A DNA stretch of 51,090 nucleotides from Leishmania donovani (GCF_000227135.1 NC_018251.1:109581-160670), one strand, 5' to 3'. Positions 30,757 through 41,540 are shown, numbered from the stretch's first letter. Program-made: numbers and translations. The notes: generated by a model from the sequence alone, not told the origin.

Positions 30757-33027
30757 ATGGCCACTGCTGCCGCCGCCACAGCGCAGTCGTCGCCACTGCT
30801 GATTTATCTAAACAGTGATGTCGGGATGGAGCGGCCGTACCGCATCTCCGTGCCCGCCAGTGTCGACACCTTGGCGGAGCTCTGCCAGTACCTCACAGCA
30901 CGCATACCCCTCCGCCCCGGCGAAGACAACACCGGCCGAGGGTACCGATTCCTCTACGCCGTATCCGGCAAGCCGCTTTGGCGCGTAAAGGAGTGCATCG
31001 ATGCAGGCACGATTGTGCTGAGCGTGGGGCCTGGCTTCCTTGCACGGCGCCCGACAAGCAGCACGGCGGGGCCACCACCAGCAGGGTCTGCAATCGACAT
31101 TACGCCAGACAGACCGGCAGCGGAGCCAGCTGCCGGGTCCGGCTCGGGGCGAAGGGGCTCACCGTCCGCTTCACCTCCGATTAAGCAGCCAGATGACGAC
31201 AGGTGCGGCATGCGGGGTGGCGGCGGCGGTCGCGCTAATGGCGGCGCCGCGGACTACCCGGCCGGCAATGCGCCGACAAGCAGTCACGCAGCCACTGCCA
31301 CCGCTATTCCCTCTGGTGGTGCGGCAGGGCAGCGTGGCAGTGTAGATGCCGTCTGGCCACCCGATCCATCGGTGCGTCGTCCTTCGCAGGCGGAGGAAAG
31401 AGAGCGCTTCTTCAGCATCACGCCGAAGACGGCGATGCGGGGGCGCGGGCCCTCTGTTGGAGGGCCGATGCCGTCGCAGCCGCAGACGATGCCGACGTCG
31501 AGTGGCTTCGGCGTCGTGTCTTCTGCCGCAGTGAGCTCCCCAGAGGCGCGTCTCTTCACCTCAGTGCCACCCGGGACTCTGCCGGTGCCGGCAAGGGCGT
31601 CAACTGCATGGCCGGGCACTGGCGGCCTCAGTGGCTCGGCACCATTTGCGCAGCCTGCAACCACCACTTCGACGAGTGCGGCGACGATGCCGCGGGGCAC
31701 GGTGTTCCTTGAGCACAAAGCAAGCCCACTGCCGCCCCGTCCGGCTTTTGCTCCGATGCCCTCTCTCGCTGGGAGCCTCTCCGCTCTACCGCCGTGCCAC
31801 CAGCCCCTCTCAGCCATGTCCATCTCCAGCAGCCTAGAGTACCTCCTCCTCCGCAAGTGGGCCGCCTATCAGCGACTGCACAGCACCACTCCTAACGACC
31901 TTGTCGCTGGCGAAGCTCTCTCGCACCTGTTCAACTCCCTCGGCCGCAAGGTCGCGGCAAATGGCGGTGCGCCGTGTAGGGTGCTCGTGAGCGGGCCGCC
32001 CCGCAGCGGCGTCTCCACCACAGCCTCGTTTCTGCTTCGTCACTACCTGCGCACGCTGCAGTTTCAACCAGAGCACCCGTTCTACAATTCTGTGCTCCTC
32101 GCGCTTGATTTTCGCCTGCTTTTCGGCCCGGAAACGGCGGCACCAGCAACGCAGCCGCCGCGGCTTCTGAAAGACCTTGGCGCACTCTACCAGCTCGTCG
32201 TACGCAGCGTGATCGATGCAGTGGTGGCGCAGCGGCCGGCGCTGCGGGAAGCAGGAGCGCTGTTAGCGCAGCTGTGGGACTTGATCATTAAGCCGAATGT
32301 GCAGCCTCCCGCACCGCCGAACTTCACCACGTCCACACAGGCCGCGCTGTTCGTGGGCGTCGATGTGCTTGCGAGTTGGACAAGACTCGCTGCACAGATG
32401 TACCCCATTCTGCAGGCGGCGTGCCGCACCCCCGATGTGCTCCAGCTTCGGGACGCCGCGATGGACCTCATCTTCTACGCTATCCCCGCCGAGCTCGCCT
32501 CCTCGCTGAAGTTCTCTGGCCTGTTTTACGCCCTGGACGGGCTAGAGCAGCTGACACGCTGCTACGCGCATCGCGTGACACGGCCAGCCGGCGACCTCGG
32601 GCCGCTCCTGCAGGCCGTCACGGCAGACCCTCGCACCCACCTAGTCATCGCGTGGCCGTCGACGCTCTCACCGCAGTCGATGTACCTGCCAGGCCTCACA
32701 GCGCATTTGTCTACCATCGGCCTCGTGACGCGCGCTGCGCTGAGCGCGACACACTTCCCGCAAGTGCTGCGCTGTCGCGACAAGGAGTACCCACTGGAAG
32801 TCTTCCTCGGTTGTCCCGGTTATCTATCTATCTTGTCGGCCTTGGCAAGGCCGTTCCGCAAGACGCTGTCGATCCCTACCACGGCTTTCTCGGCGTACTA
32901 TCAGCAGAACTACGAAAAGAGCGGCGCGAGGGCGGCGGAGGGCTACGCGCTCCGCCTCGACATGCCGGCGGCTGCCCGAGAGCTGGACGCGCTTCTGCAG
33001 TGTGTGCAGGCGCTGTCACTGCGTTGA
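30757..33027 (+). CDS. Doublecortin-like domain protein with degenerate P-loop NTPase-like region (756 aa)
   Basis: Residues about 14-94 have a doublecortin (DCX) pattern: LLIYLNSDVGMERPYRISVP, then a helix (TLAELCQYLTARIPL), YRFLYAVSGKPL, and an ending IDAGTIVLSVGPGF like the GGSYVCAG strand of DCX. Such domains bind tubulin or act as ubiquitin-fold adaptors. A Pro/Gly/Ser-rich disordered linker covers about 95-360. The C-terminal half resembles a STAND/AAA-type ATPase: VLVSGPPRSGVSTTASFLL (409-427) sits where a Walker A would be, but Val419 replaces the essential Lys, and GLFYALDGLEQL (about 588-599) resembles Walker B. ATP binding is therefore doubtful. A basal-body or flagellar role is plausible from the DCX domain but is inference. 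Confidence 0.82.
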   Translation: MATAAAATAQSSPLLIYLNSDVGMERPYRISVPASVDTLAELCQYLTARIPLRPGEDNTGRGYRFLYAVSGKPLWRVKECIDAGTIVLSVGPGFLARRPTSSTAGPPPAGSAIDITPDRPAAEPAAGSGSGRRGSPSASPPIKQPDDDRCGMRGGGGGRANGGAADYPAGNAPTSSHAATATAIPSGGAAGQRGSVDAVWPPDPSVRRPSQAEERERFFSITPKTAMRGRGPSVGGPMPSQPQTMPTSSGFGVVSSAAVSSPEARLFTSVPPGTLPVPARASTAWPGTGGLSGSAPFAQPATTTSTSAATMPRGTVFLEHKASPLPPRPAFAPMPSLAGSLSALPPCHQPLSAMSISSSLEYLLLRKWAAYQRLHSTTPNDLVAGEALSHLFNSLGRKVAANGGAPCRVLVSGPPRSGVSTTASFLLRHYLRTLQFQPEHPFYNSVLLALDFRLLFGPETAAPATQPPRLLKDLGALYQLVVRSVIDAVVAQRPALREAGALLAQLWDLIIKPNVQPPAPPNFTTSTQAALFVGVDVLASWTRLAAQMYPILQAACRTPDVLQLRDAAMDLIFYAIPAELASSLKFSGLFYALDGLEQLTRCYAHRVTRPAGDLGPLLQAVTADPRTHLVIAWPSTLSPQSMYLPGLTAHLSTIGLVTRAALSATHFPQVLRCRDKEYPLEVFLGCPGYLSILSALARPFRKTLSIPTTAFSAYYQQNYEKSGARAAEGYALRLDMPAAARELDALLQCVQALSLR

Positions 33028-34020
33028 TGGGAGCTCCACTTCTCCCGCACATTTCTTGTATCGCTTTTCCGTTTTGTATGTATTTGTGTTTGCGGAGCGG
33101 CGAACAACACCGGAAGGGATGCTCAGGGAGCGCGAAAAGGACGGCGGAGATTTGCCACTGCCATCCCATCTCTCTCTGTGCCTCTCCCTTCAGATCCCTC
33201 GCCCTTCAGCACAGCGTGTGTGTCGCGCTCACTTTCTCCTGTTAGATTGTCTGTCCTCACTTGCGTCTCCTTTCAAGCTCCTTGCGTCCTTGTAGATCTC
33301 CGTCACGCACTGTCTTACGCAACCTCACTCCTTCGCGCCTAGAATCGCATATGCGGGTGCGCGTGTGCGCGCTTCACCACCACCACAGCCCCCTCTCGTT
33401 GCTTACTGACGCCCGTCACGCCCTCTCTTCCGCGAAACACAACAAAGAGGTGCTTGACTGGCCCACGTGAAGAATGTCGTCGCACCGCATCTGCCCCTCA
33501 GGCCACCGCCATCGAAGTGTCGGTGCAGATAGGCGGTCTTTGCAACCCGTACCCATGTTTTTACCCCATCCCCCACACCACTACCACCACGAACTCGCGC
33601 TTCTCTCGCCGTATCTCATCTCGACCCTGTATCACGCTGTGCCATGTCGCCGCGGTCGACCCCGCAACGAAACGGCTCGCTTCACGGAACCACAAACACA
33701 CGCACATATCCAGAAAAACGCGCGCGATCGCTCGTGCTCCTCCCCTCCCTTTCCCCCTGCGTCTTCCTCTTCGCCTTGTTCGCTCCTTTAGCTGCCGTCG
33801 TCTCCGTGGAGAAGTGCACTCACGCCGATAAGCGTTTTTCTCTGTCTTCTTTGCGATACACACGCACACGCACGTACGCCAGATACGTGGGGTCTCTCGT
33901 GCCGCCTCCCCAACCTTTCCCTCCCGCGGTCATACCACGCGTGCTTGCGCACACACGCGAAGGGCGAGCGAGACGCAAGACCGGTCACGACAGTAGCACA
34001 CAGGCAAACGAAGCAACAAG
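33028..34020. other. Spacer upstream of UCH37 gene
   Basis: No supported gene; CT-rich spacer with short 3'UTR-like sequence of the preceding gene and the splice tract of the next. Confidence 0.65.
33739..33791 (+). promoter_or_regulatory. Polypyrimidine tract and trans-splice acceptor for UCH37 gene
   Basis: CT tract ending in CTCCTTTAG, AG at 33790-33791, 230 nt before the ATG. Confidence 0.45.
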
Positions 34021-34944
34021 ATGCCCAGCGACGAGAGCCGGTGGTGCTTAATCGAGAGCGATCCGGCGGTGTTCAGGGAGATCATCCAAACCGTCGGTGT
34101 GAAGGGGGTCTCCGTGGAGGACCTCATTATGCTTGACTCCTCGATGCTGGAGCAGTACGAGCACGTCTACGGCCTTGTGTTGCTGTTCAAGTGGCAGTCG
34201 TCGGAGCAGGCGCCGCCGCTCGGCACCGTCGTGAAGGACGCGCCGGTGTTCTTCGCCAAGCAGGTGATACACAACGCCTGCGCCACGCTCGCCATCATAA
34301 ACACGCTGTGCAACTACTCGGATCAGGTGGAGCTGGGGCCAAAGGTGCAGAGATACCTGAGCTTCTGCCAGGAGCTCGACCCGGAAATGCGCGGCTCGCT
34401 TCTGGACAGCTTCGATGAGCTGCGCGAGGCACACAACTCCTTCGCACCACACTCGGCGTTTACGAAAGACGGGCCGTCGCCAAAGGACGCGGATGTGTAT
34501 CATTTCGCCTCCTTTGTATACCGCCACGGACACATCTGGGAGCTCGATGGGCTGCAGGAGGGCCCGCTGCAGTGCCGCGAGGCGACGGAGGCGAACTATC
34601 GAGAGGCGCTCGTGGAGGTCGTGCAGCGGCGCATCGACGACATTGCAGCGAAGGACACGACGGGTGCCGGTCAGGGCATCTCCTTCTCGCTTATGACGAT
34701 TGTGGACGACCCGGTCACGGTGTTGGAGAAGAAGATTGCCGCTCTCCAGGCCGAGGAAAAGCCGACGACGGCGCTCGACGAAGAGCTGGCCGAGATGCTG
34801 TCACTGCGCAAGAAGGACAAAGAGGCTAACGTGCGTCGCCGTCATGACTACAATGCCATGATCGTGGCGCTGCTGAAGTCCCTGGCGGAGCGTGGCAAAC
34901 TGGAGAAGATCGTGGCGGAGGTGCAGGCGAAGGCCTCCAAGTAG
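34021..34944 (+). CDS. UCH37: Ubiquitin C-terminal hydrolase, UCH37/UCHL5 type (peptidase C12)
   Basis: Cysteine deubiquitinase expected to work at the 19S proteasome. The 307-residue length and domain order match UCHL5. The N-terminus RWCLIESDPAVFREII is the family hallmark. The catalytic set is complete: oxyanion Gln81 and nucleophile Cys87 in QVIHNACATLAI, His161 in YHFASFVYRHG, Asp176 in WELDGLQEGP. FSLMTIVDDP closes the catalytic domain. The C-terminal UCH37-like domain follows, with a helical linker (about 230-268) and the RRRHDYNAMIVALLKSLAE block (272-290), which in UCHL5 binds Rpn13. The start ATG follows AACAAG and gives the family's normal N-terminus. Confidence 0.95.
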   Translation: MPSDESRWCLIESDPAVFREIIQTVGVKGVSVEDLIMLDSSMLEQYEHVYGLVLLFKWQSSEQAPPLGTVVKDAPVFFAKQVIHNACATLAIINTLCNYSDQVELGPKVQRYLSFCQELDPEMRGSLLDSFDELREAHNSFAPHSAFTKDGPSPKDADVYHFASFVYRHGHIWELDGLQEGPLQCREATEANYREALVEVVQRRIDDIAAKDTTGAGQGISFSLMTIVDDPVTVLEKKIAALQAEEKPTTALDEELAEMLSLRKKDKEANVRRRHDYNAMIVALLKSLAERGKLEKIVAEVQAKASK

Positions 34945-36024
34945 AGTAACACGAAAGACACCGTAGATGTGATGTGGATTCTGCGTTGCCACAGTGGCCG
35001 TGGTGCACGGTGGCATGCGAGAGCGTCTTCTCAGTTGTGCGCTCTCCCTCTCTCTGTCTGTCTGTCTGTCTATGCCTCCTCCCTCCCCCTCCCGAATTCC
35101 TTGACCTCGAAGGAACAAGCTCGTGCATCTCTGTACGTCTCTGCCTTTCTTCGTGGTCTTGCACATGCGGGCGGAGTGATCTGCGCTTATTAGTTTCCCA
35201 ACGTCGTTTGTGTGCGTGTGCGTGGCACGCTCACGCGCGTCTGTGTGTGTGTGTGTTTATGTGTGTATGTTTGTGTGTGTGTGTGTCTGTGTGTTGACGA
35301 GCTACCCTGTTCGCCTTGCCGTTTCCCTTCTCTCGCCGCATCTGTTGGTGGACGAAAACGACGACGACGGCGGGTGCTGCAGAGCCAAAGAGAACGGTGC
35401 GCGTCCGCTTGAACGGCGGCACTTCGCAAGGGGATGCACAGTGTGGTGCCCTGAGCGTGTATGCCTGCGCTTCCCATCACGGCCCTCTCGCACCCACCTT
35501 CGCTAACGTACAGGATCGGTGCTCATCATGCCCGACAGAGTCGACGATTCCCGCACAAGAGTGCAGGCCCTCATCTGCGTTATGAAGGGGGTGGGGAGGG
35601 GGATGCAGCGACGAAGATGTCTCCTCCCTTTCGTCTCCTTAGTCTTCTCCTCGGCGCCAGTGGCTTCCACGGAGTAGCAGCGACGTGACCGACTGAGCGG
35701 CTCTGCGCCCTCCCACCGGCACAGACACTTGGAGCCTCTCCTTCTTCACGCCTCCTCCCTCCTCTTGTCCTCTTTCCCGCCCTTTGGTACCCTGCTGGCT
35801 TCGCCTGCGCTTGTGTGTGTGCATGCGGCGTCATACCCCTGTGCCCGTCGGCCCGTTGTTACCCTCACGCGCATGCGCTCTCCCTCCGCGCGCGCCACCC
35901 CCTCCCGCCCTTCACAGGACGAAAACGTGCCTAGCGTACTTCTGCTACGGTTGTCGTTGTCCAATAACGTCCCCCACCCCTTCTTTTTCGTCTTATCCTG
36001 ATTTGACCCCCCCCCAACGCGTCC
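34945..36024. other. Spacer upstream of 1361-aa gene
   Basis: No supported gene. Contains TCTG and GT microsatellite tracts (35052-35073, 35241-35294) and several CT-rich runs. Confidence 0.65.
35898..35917 (+). promoter_or_regulatory. Candidate trans-splice acceptor for 1361-aa gene
   Basis: CT tract followed by CTTCACAG, AG at 35916-35917, 108 nt before the ATG at 36025. Confidence 0.4.
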
Positions 36025-39000
36025 ATGAGAAGGTTGGCACCGCTCCTCACCACCGCTCCATCCCTCTCCTCCGTCATCCTCAATGGGCCTAGCACGTATG
36101 GAGGCGCACGCGCGATGTCGCCGTGCCGCGCCATAACGACGATGGCCGTCTGCGAGGCGTCGTCGGACGCACTGACCACCTTCACCTCCTTCGAAGTGGA
36201 GAGTGAGCTGTCACTTGCACAAGAAGACCTGGAACAGCTGCAGTCCGTTCTGCAGAGTGTTCGCTCATCGTCGAATGCCCCGGCCTCTGCGAAGATGCGG
36301 CACGTGTCAACGCCCTCACCGCCGAGGCCGGCTGCGTCGTCGTCGGTCTCTGTAACACCACCGTCGATGAAGTCTTCAGTGGCATCAACGCCACCGTTAA
36401 GGGGCCATCCGCTGCCTCTCGTACGCCCTCAGCCCGTCGCGCTGCCAGCTCTTCTCCAGCGTCCACGGTGGCACAACGTGGTCCATGAGCGCTACAGAGC
36501 GAGTGTGCCCGGGTACGTAGATGCCTGCGCCCAAGTGCTCGCAAATGTCCGCAGCATGTGGGAGGTATGCGCGGCGAACCGCCGTCGCCGCGAGGCGGCT
36601 GGGGACAGTTGCTTCGCCGAGCACGTCAACACTCTGCTTCGTCACGCACACGCCGACGCGCTTCTGGTGCTCTTGGAAGGGGTGACCGCCACCCACCACG
36701 GCGGCGACGTGTTTGCCGACGGTGCTGCACCTTTCCGCTGCGAGCTCATCCTGCACTTGGTCCGAAGCCTGGCAGGGCGGCCAGTGGAGCTGAGTGGAAA
36801 ACATATGGCTCACCTGAGCAAGCTTCTGCTGAGCTGCCCTCACCTGCTCACCGCCGCCCCTCCTTCGCAAAACAACCTTTCGCAGGCGCTCGCTGCTGAG
36901 GTGCAGGAGGAAGTATGGAGCGCCTTCACGTGCTTGTGCTATGCAACGCGCCGGAGTCTGCGCAGGCGACAAAACGTCGAGTGCCTCGAGGCGCTGCTGT
37001 GCGGCGTGTACATGCGAGTCCATCGCGATCCCGCAACCGTACAGAGTAGCGGCAGGGACAGTCGCACCTCACGCCTTGCCTCTGCGATGCTGCGGAGCGG
37101 CGTAGATGCAGGAGACGGCGGGTGGCAGAGCCAATACGCCGGCCATCCTCTCCCGCCTCACCTCCTGGCAAAGGTACGGCAGGCAGCGCTATGCCACCTC
37201 GTGCATCGCTGCTTGCTCAGAGGTGCTCTGGCGAAAGTCGGTGCTGCCGAGGAGGCCAATGAGGAAAATGCACGCCTTCTCCTCTCTTGGGCACTTCTGC
37301 TGGCGCGCGAGGACATGGACCCTGTCGTGCACGCTGCAGTCGTTTATAGACTACGCAGGAGCCCAGGGCTGGCAGAAGGCGGCTCACCCGCTGGCGCTTC
37401 ACCAGCTTGTGTCGAGTCGTGGAGGCGGCTGGCCCTTCGTGTCGAAGCAGTACTACGCCCCTCCGGGCTCGGCGAGCAGCGTGCCACTGCGCTGGCTACC
37501 GGTGCCGAGGTCTTTCAGCGAGTCGACCGGACTTGCAAGGCCACAAGGGGGTGGGCGGTGTCGTCCATGGACCGTCGCCTGCTCGCAGCGCTGCGTGCGC
37601 AAAGGTTTGCGCAGAAGCACGTCCCACTGCGGCTAGGGAGCGCAACGGAGCCGGTGGTATCACGGAGAGTAGGAGCAGCTCGGGCACGCACGAGAGACGC
37701 GGCGGTGCAACGTGTGTCAGACGGCGCAGCCGCCGCATTGCACGCGTATGCTCGTCTCCGGTGGGGACCGCTTAACATCAGTGAGGCAGAGCAGTTGGTG
37801 ACTGATGGTGCAACGTTGGCGTTGAGCGCGGCACCCACGGACGGAGCTCGGAGAGAAGCCCACGCGCCCGTTACGGAGCGCATGATTGCTGAGGAATGCG
37901 AGGATGTCATAGAGACCGCCGCAGATCTGCCACTGCACGCGTTGTGCCTCGCCGAGGTCCTCTGTGTGCGCCTCCTCCGTTGCATGCATCGCTGGAAGGG
38001 TACATCGCTCGGCGGCGTCATTGCGCCTCCTGCCTCGAGTGGCACCCCGCAAGCGTCTCCAGCGGTCCTGCCCGCTTCGCAACAGCGCCGCGTTCTCGCA
38101 GCGCTGTGGAAATTGTCAGCCTACACGCGCGCCGAGGTGGTCACTGCCGCGCTGCTTGAGCTGCAGGGCGAAGCGCGCACCACCGCGGCAACTGGCAGAA
38201 GCGGCAATGTTCATTCGGACCCTTCTCGCACGGCGCCGCCCAGTGCGCGGATGGGGCTGTCCATGCTCCCGCGCGCTTGTTGGCCACTCATCGGCGCCGT
38301 ATGCCGGCACGCAGAGGATGCGGTGCATGTGACGCGCGAGTTGATGGGCCATCGTGAGATGATGGCGGCTCCCCTCTCGCTCGCAAGCCTTCAGCGGCTA
38401 CGCGAGTGGTTGGTGGCTCTCCCAGGCTCGCTGCACTCCGCCCACATGGTGAAGGCGCTCCGTGAGTGGGCAGAGATGGAGAAAAGCAAACTGAGTGGCG
38501 CTTCGTCGCGTGCCCAGGCATGCCTCACGGCTTGGGACGACGTGGTGCGGACGGCGTTGGAACAGCACGCCGCACAAGCACTTTTGGCTGCGTTAGACGG
38601 ACAGTCTGCTGCCGCTGTAGCGGCAACCGGGCCATGTTGCACCCCTTGCGGTGAGGAGCTGCGCAGCACGTATGCCGTAATGACGGGCCCTGCCTCCGCG
38701 CAGTTGCGACGGATCCAGTGGATCGCAGAGGCCAACAGCAGCGCAGTGCGAGAATGGCGGTGGAGCATGGGTGTTGCGTCTCCGCTCATCGGATGGACAA
38801 CAGTGGGCCGATCTGCAAGCTTGCTACACCACACCTCAGCGCTTCCTGCCGCAGTGCTCGTGGTCGAAGCGACAGAGGCAGACCTCACTGACACAGAACA
38901 CGATGCGGCGGTACGACTGCTGTGTCAGCGCTGCTTCTCCGGCCTTTCCGGCTCCGACACGTTTTCTTGGAGTGATCGACTCGCCTGCCGAGCTCTGGAG

Positions 39001-40110
39001 CGGGCTCAGGCGATGCCAATACCCACCACGCAGCTAGGGGTGAGGATCGACGAGGGTCTGGCCGATGACCATTCTTCCGCCGCCGACGGCGATGCCGATG
39101 CGTCATCATGTCAATCGAAGCAGTGCAAAGGGAGCATCGTCTCTGCTGCTGCCCTGCACTACCTCCTGGCTAGGGGGAACACGACCACGTCATCAGCCAC
39201 AGCAATGGCAACTATGTTTAGCACCGCAGAGCTGGGCGATGCCCTTCAGACACTTTCAGTGTACGTCGAATTCCTTGAAAAGACGCGGCGCAGTGGTGTC
39301 TACAATGATCCGTGCGGCGAGCGGGCGATCGATCGTCGACTTAGGTGCGCCGCGGCCGCCTATGTGAACTGCCTGAGCGACACCTGGCACGTTACCATGC
39401 GGGCTGCACCGTCGTCAACGTCTGCAGCGCCGCTCCACGTCGCCGACAAAGTGGTGCTTCTCACGTGTTTTCCTGCATTCTACCACTGTGCGCTACGACT
39501 GTACGATAGACTGCTGTGGGACGAGGCGGAGCTCGACAAGAGCGGCGACGAAGTCTTAATGAATCTTCCCTGCCTCTCTGGTGCCCTTCATGAGGCCGCG
39601 TTTCGTGCCCTGGTGCGTACACCAGGAACAAGTAGGTGCACTATCGAGACAACTCTGTTGCTGGCCGACCGTGTTGCGCGCCGATGGGCCGCTCGGGGAA
39701 TGGTGTCCTCCTCCTCGAGCGTCCCCCATTCAGCCGTGGCGTCGACCCCTTCGCTGAAAGATCACCAGCCAGCGTTCTGCGTGCCACTCTCAGTCTATCA
39801 GCTTGTGCTTGCCACGTACGCAGCGGATCGAACACCACTGCCGCAGCGCGTGCGAGCGTGCTGCGAGGCGGCGCTCCGTCGCGAGGAAAAACGTCAATGG
39901 GAGGGCCCTTGTAGGGCCCTTTTTCATCCCCCTCCCCCGCGCCCCGACCTGGAGTGTGGGTCCGAATCAGCACGGGCACATGCACACATACGCCACCAAG
40001 AAAACGATCTGAGCGGAGATAGCCTCTCCGACACGGGCACCCCACCGACACGGCAGGCATGCTCTGAGCCCTCTGCTACCTTCTCTCACCGCACGCTAGC
40101 ACGCGTGTAA
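36025..40110 (+). CDS. Conserved hypothetical protein, possible mitochondrial import signal (1361 aa)
   Basis: Not recognised. The first 16 residues (MRRLAPLLTTAPSLSS) are Arg/Leu/Ser-rich and free of acidic residues, like a trypanosomatid mitochondrial presequence; further in-frame ATGs at about residues 31 and 40 are alternative starts. The rest is rich in Ala, Leu and Arg, apparently largely helical, with no membrane segment and no catalytic motif I can name. It looks like the helical-repeat RNA-binding or scaffold proteins common in kinetoplastid mitochondria, but that is impression only. The last 70 or so residues (after EEKRQW) change abruptly to Pro/His/Ser-rich sequence resembling translated spacer, so the true C-terminus may lie near 39910 if there is a frameshift or natural variation there. 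Confidence 0.8.
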   Translation: MRRLAPLLTTAPSLSSVILNGPSTYGGARAMSPCRAITTMAVCEASSDALTTFTSFEVESELSLAQEDLEQLQSVLQSVRSSSNAPASAKMRHVSTPSPPRPAASSSVSVTPPSMKSSVASTPPLRGHPLPLVRPQPVALPALLQRPRWHNVVHERYRASVPGYVDACAQVLANVRSMWEVCAANRRRREAAGDSCFAEHVNTLLRHAHADALLVLLEGVTATHHGGDVFADGAAPFRCELILHLVRSLAGRPVELSGKHMAHLSKLLLSCPHLLTAAPPSQNNLSQALAAEVQEEVWSAFTCLCYATRRSLRRRQNVECLEALLCGVYMRVHRDPATVQSSGRDSRTSRLASAMLRSGVDAGDGGWQSQYAGHPLPPHLLAKVRQAALCHLVHRCLLRGALAKVGAAEEANEENARLLLSWALLLAREDMDPVVHAAVVYRLRRSPGLAEGGSPAGASPACVESWRRLALRVEAVLRPSGLGEQRATALATGAEVFQRVDRTCKATRGWAVSSMDRRLLAALRAQRFAQKHVPLRLGSATEPVVSRRVGAARARTRDAAVQRVSDGAAAALHAYARLRWGPLNISEAEQLVTDGATLALSAAPTDGARREAHAPVTERMIAEECEDVIETAADLPLHALCLAEVLCVRLLRCMHRWKGTSLGGVIAPPASSGTPQASPAVLPASQQRRVLAALWKLSAYTRAEVVTAALLELQGEARTTAATGRSGNVHSDPSRTAPPSARMGLSMLPRACWPLIGAVCRHAEDAVHVTRELMGHREMMAAPLSLASLQRLREWLVALPGSLHSAHMVKALREWAEMEKSKLSGASSRAQACLTAWDDVVRTALEQHAAQALLAALDGQSAAAVAATGPCCTPCGEELRSTYAVMTGPASAQLRRIQWIAEANSSAVREWRWSMGVASPLIGWTTVGRSASLLHHTSALPAAVLVVEATEADLTDTEHDAAVRLLCQRCFSGLSGSDTFSWSDRLACRALERAQAMPIPTTQLGVRIDEGLADDHSSAADGDADASSCQSKQCKGSIVSAAALHYLLARGNTTTSSATAMATMFSTAELGDALQTLSVYVEFLEKTRRSGVYNDPCGERAIDRRLRCAAAAYVNCLSDTWHVTMRAAPSSTSAAPLHVADKVVLLTCFPAFYHCALRLYDRLLWDEAELDKSGDEVLMNLPCLSGALHEAAFRALVRTPGTSRCTIETTLLLADRVARRWAARGMVSSSSSVPHSAVASTPSLKDHQPAFCVPLSVYQLVLATYAADRTPLPQRVRACCEAALRREEKRQWEGPCRALFHPPPPRPDLECGSESARAHAHIRHQENDLSGDSLSDTGTPPTRQACSEPSATFSHRTLARV

Positions 40111-40396
40111 GCGATGCACAAGCACCCACAGGCGCTTTCACAACCGTGTCCATCGTAGTCTTGTGTGCCGCATTCCAGTTGCCACCACCATCACCACCAC
40201 ACACTCTCGTGCACACGGCCGTCCAGCGAATGCGCAAGACGCATCTGGCCCTTTGTGCTCAACACCGTTGGTGGGCTGACATCATCCTTGCCGGCTCGTT
40301 GGTCTCTTTTCGCCGAGGTGCTCCTTCGGGGTGTTGTGCTTTATTCGTGCGTCGCCCGCACTTCCTTCCCTTGCGCTTTCTTTTCCGAAGGTCATG
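40111..40396. other. Spacer between 1361-aa gene and retroelement fragment
   Basis: CA/CT-rich 3' flank; nothing else seen. 40365-40653 recurs after the gap as 40753-41045. Confidence 0.6.
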
Positions 40397-40653
40397 TAAG
40401 CATCCACCCCGTGCGGAGCCGCGCAGGAGCACACACACACACACACCACTCATGTGCAGCGGCCGCGTGTGCGCCAACGCATCGCTCCCTGGTGGTGGCT
40501 GCGGGTGGCCCCCCTCCCCGAGACGAAGAAAAGCCGGCGGCATGCCAGCAGCGACTCCCCCGCGTGGCGGAGCTCCCTCGCTCGCCGTGGGCAGAGGGTG
40601 CGGCGCAGACAGACATCAAGTCAGGAGCGGCCGCACTGCCCCCTAGCCCCCAC

Positions 40654-40752
40654 NNNNNNNNNNNNNNNNNNNNNNNNNNNNNNNNNNNNNNNNNNNNNNN
40701 NNNNNNNNNNNNNNNNNNNNNNNNNNNNNNNNNNNNNNNNNNNNNNNNNNNN
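40654..40752. other. Assembly gap (99 N)
   Basis: Flanked by unmerged copies of the same 289-293 bp, so probably no real sequence is missing. Confidence 1.
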
Positions 40753-41242
40753 CTTCCCTTGCGCTTTCTTTTCCGAAGGTCATGTAAGCATCCACCCCGT
40801 GCGGAGCCGCGCAGGAGCACACACACACACACACACACCACTCATGTGCAGCGGCCGCGTGTGCGCCAACGCATCGCTCCCTGGTGGTGGCTGCGGGTGG
40901 CCCCCCTCCCCGAGACGAAGAAAAGCCGGCGGCATGCCAGCAGCGACTCCCCCGCGTGGCGGAGCTCCCTCGCTCGCCGTGGGCAGAGGGTGCGGCGCAG
41001 ACAGACATCAAGTCAGGAGCGGCCGCACTGCCCCCTAGCCCCCACGCACGCATAGGTGCAGCGACACGAGGCTGCGGCCCCCTTGGTTGCGCCATCGCGC
41101 TGCACGTGGCGCCGTGGAGCTGGGACGTGTCCTGCTGCGCGGAGAGCCTGACCAGCCACGACGCAGAGGGCCACGCGTGGTCGCTGTTACGGGCTGGCGC
41201 TCCCTCCTCGCGGTGCTCGACGCGGCCCCTGCAGGGGCGGAG

Positions 41243-41540
41243 GGTGGCGTATCGCGGCGCGCTTGGCCATCATTCGTGGCGCTGCGGGCCCGCCGCGCGC
41301 GCCCCATTGCCGCCTGTCTTTGGTCGTGGTGAGCTGGAGCGCGACGGCGACGCTGACGAGCTCGCGACATCTGCACTGCCGGAGGAGCCAACGCCAAGCC
41401 GACATCCCCTGCCACCCGCGCGACAGACGCGGTCCGCCTATATCGCGGCGCGCCGTCCGCACCTTCGCCTCCGTCTGGCGACGAGCGCGCTAGGCGCGTA
41501 GCCCGATTCGGCGGCAGACGGTCCGTCCGAGACGCCCAGG
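41243..41540 (+). pseudogene. RNase H remnant, copy 2
   Basis: Frame through 41322-41400 reads VFGRGELERDGDADELATS as in copy 1. Upstream at about 41100 GAVELGRVLLRG in one frame and AESLTSHDAEGHAWSLL in another resemble the DGSV...GAG start of the domain split by a frameshift. Confidence 0.55.

Noticed and set aside
39902..39925. GC-rich inverted repeat followed by a T-run, like a rho-independent terminator
   Set aside because: Trypanosomatids do not use such terminators, and the site lies inside an open reading frame.
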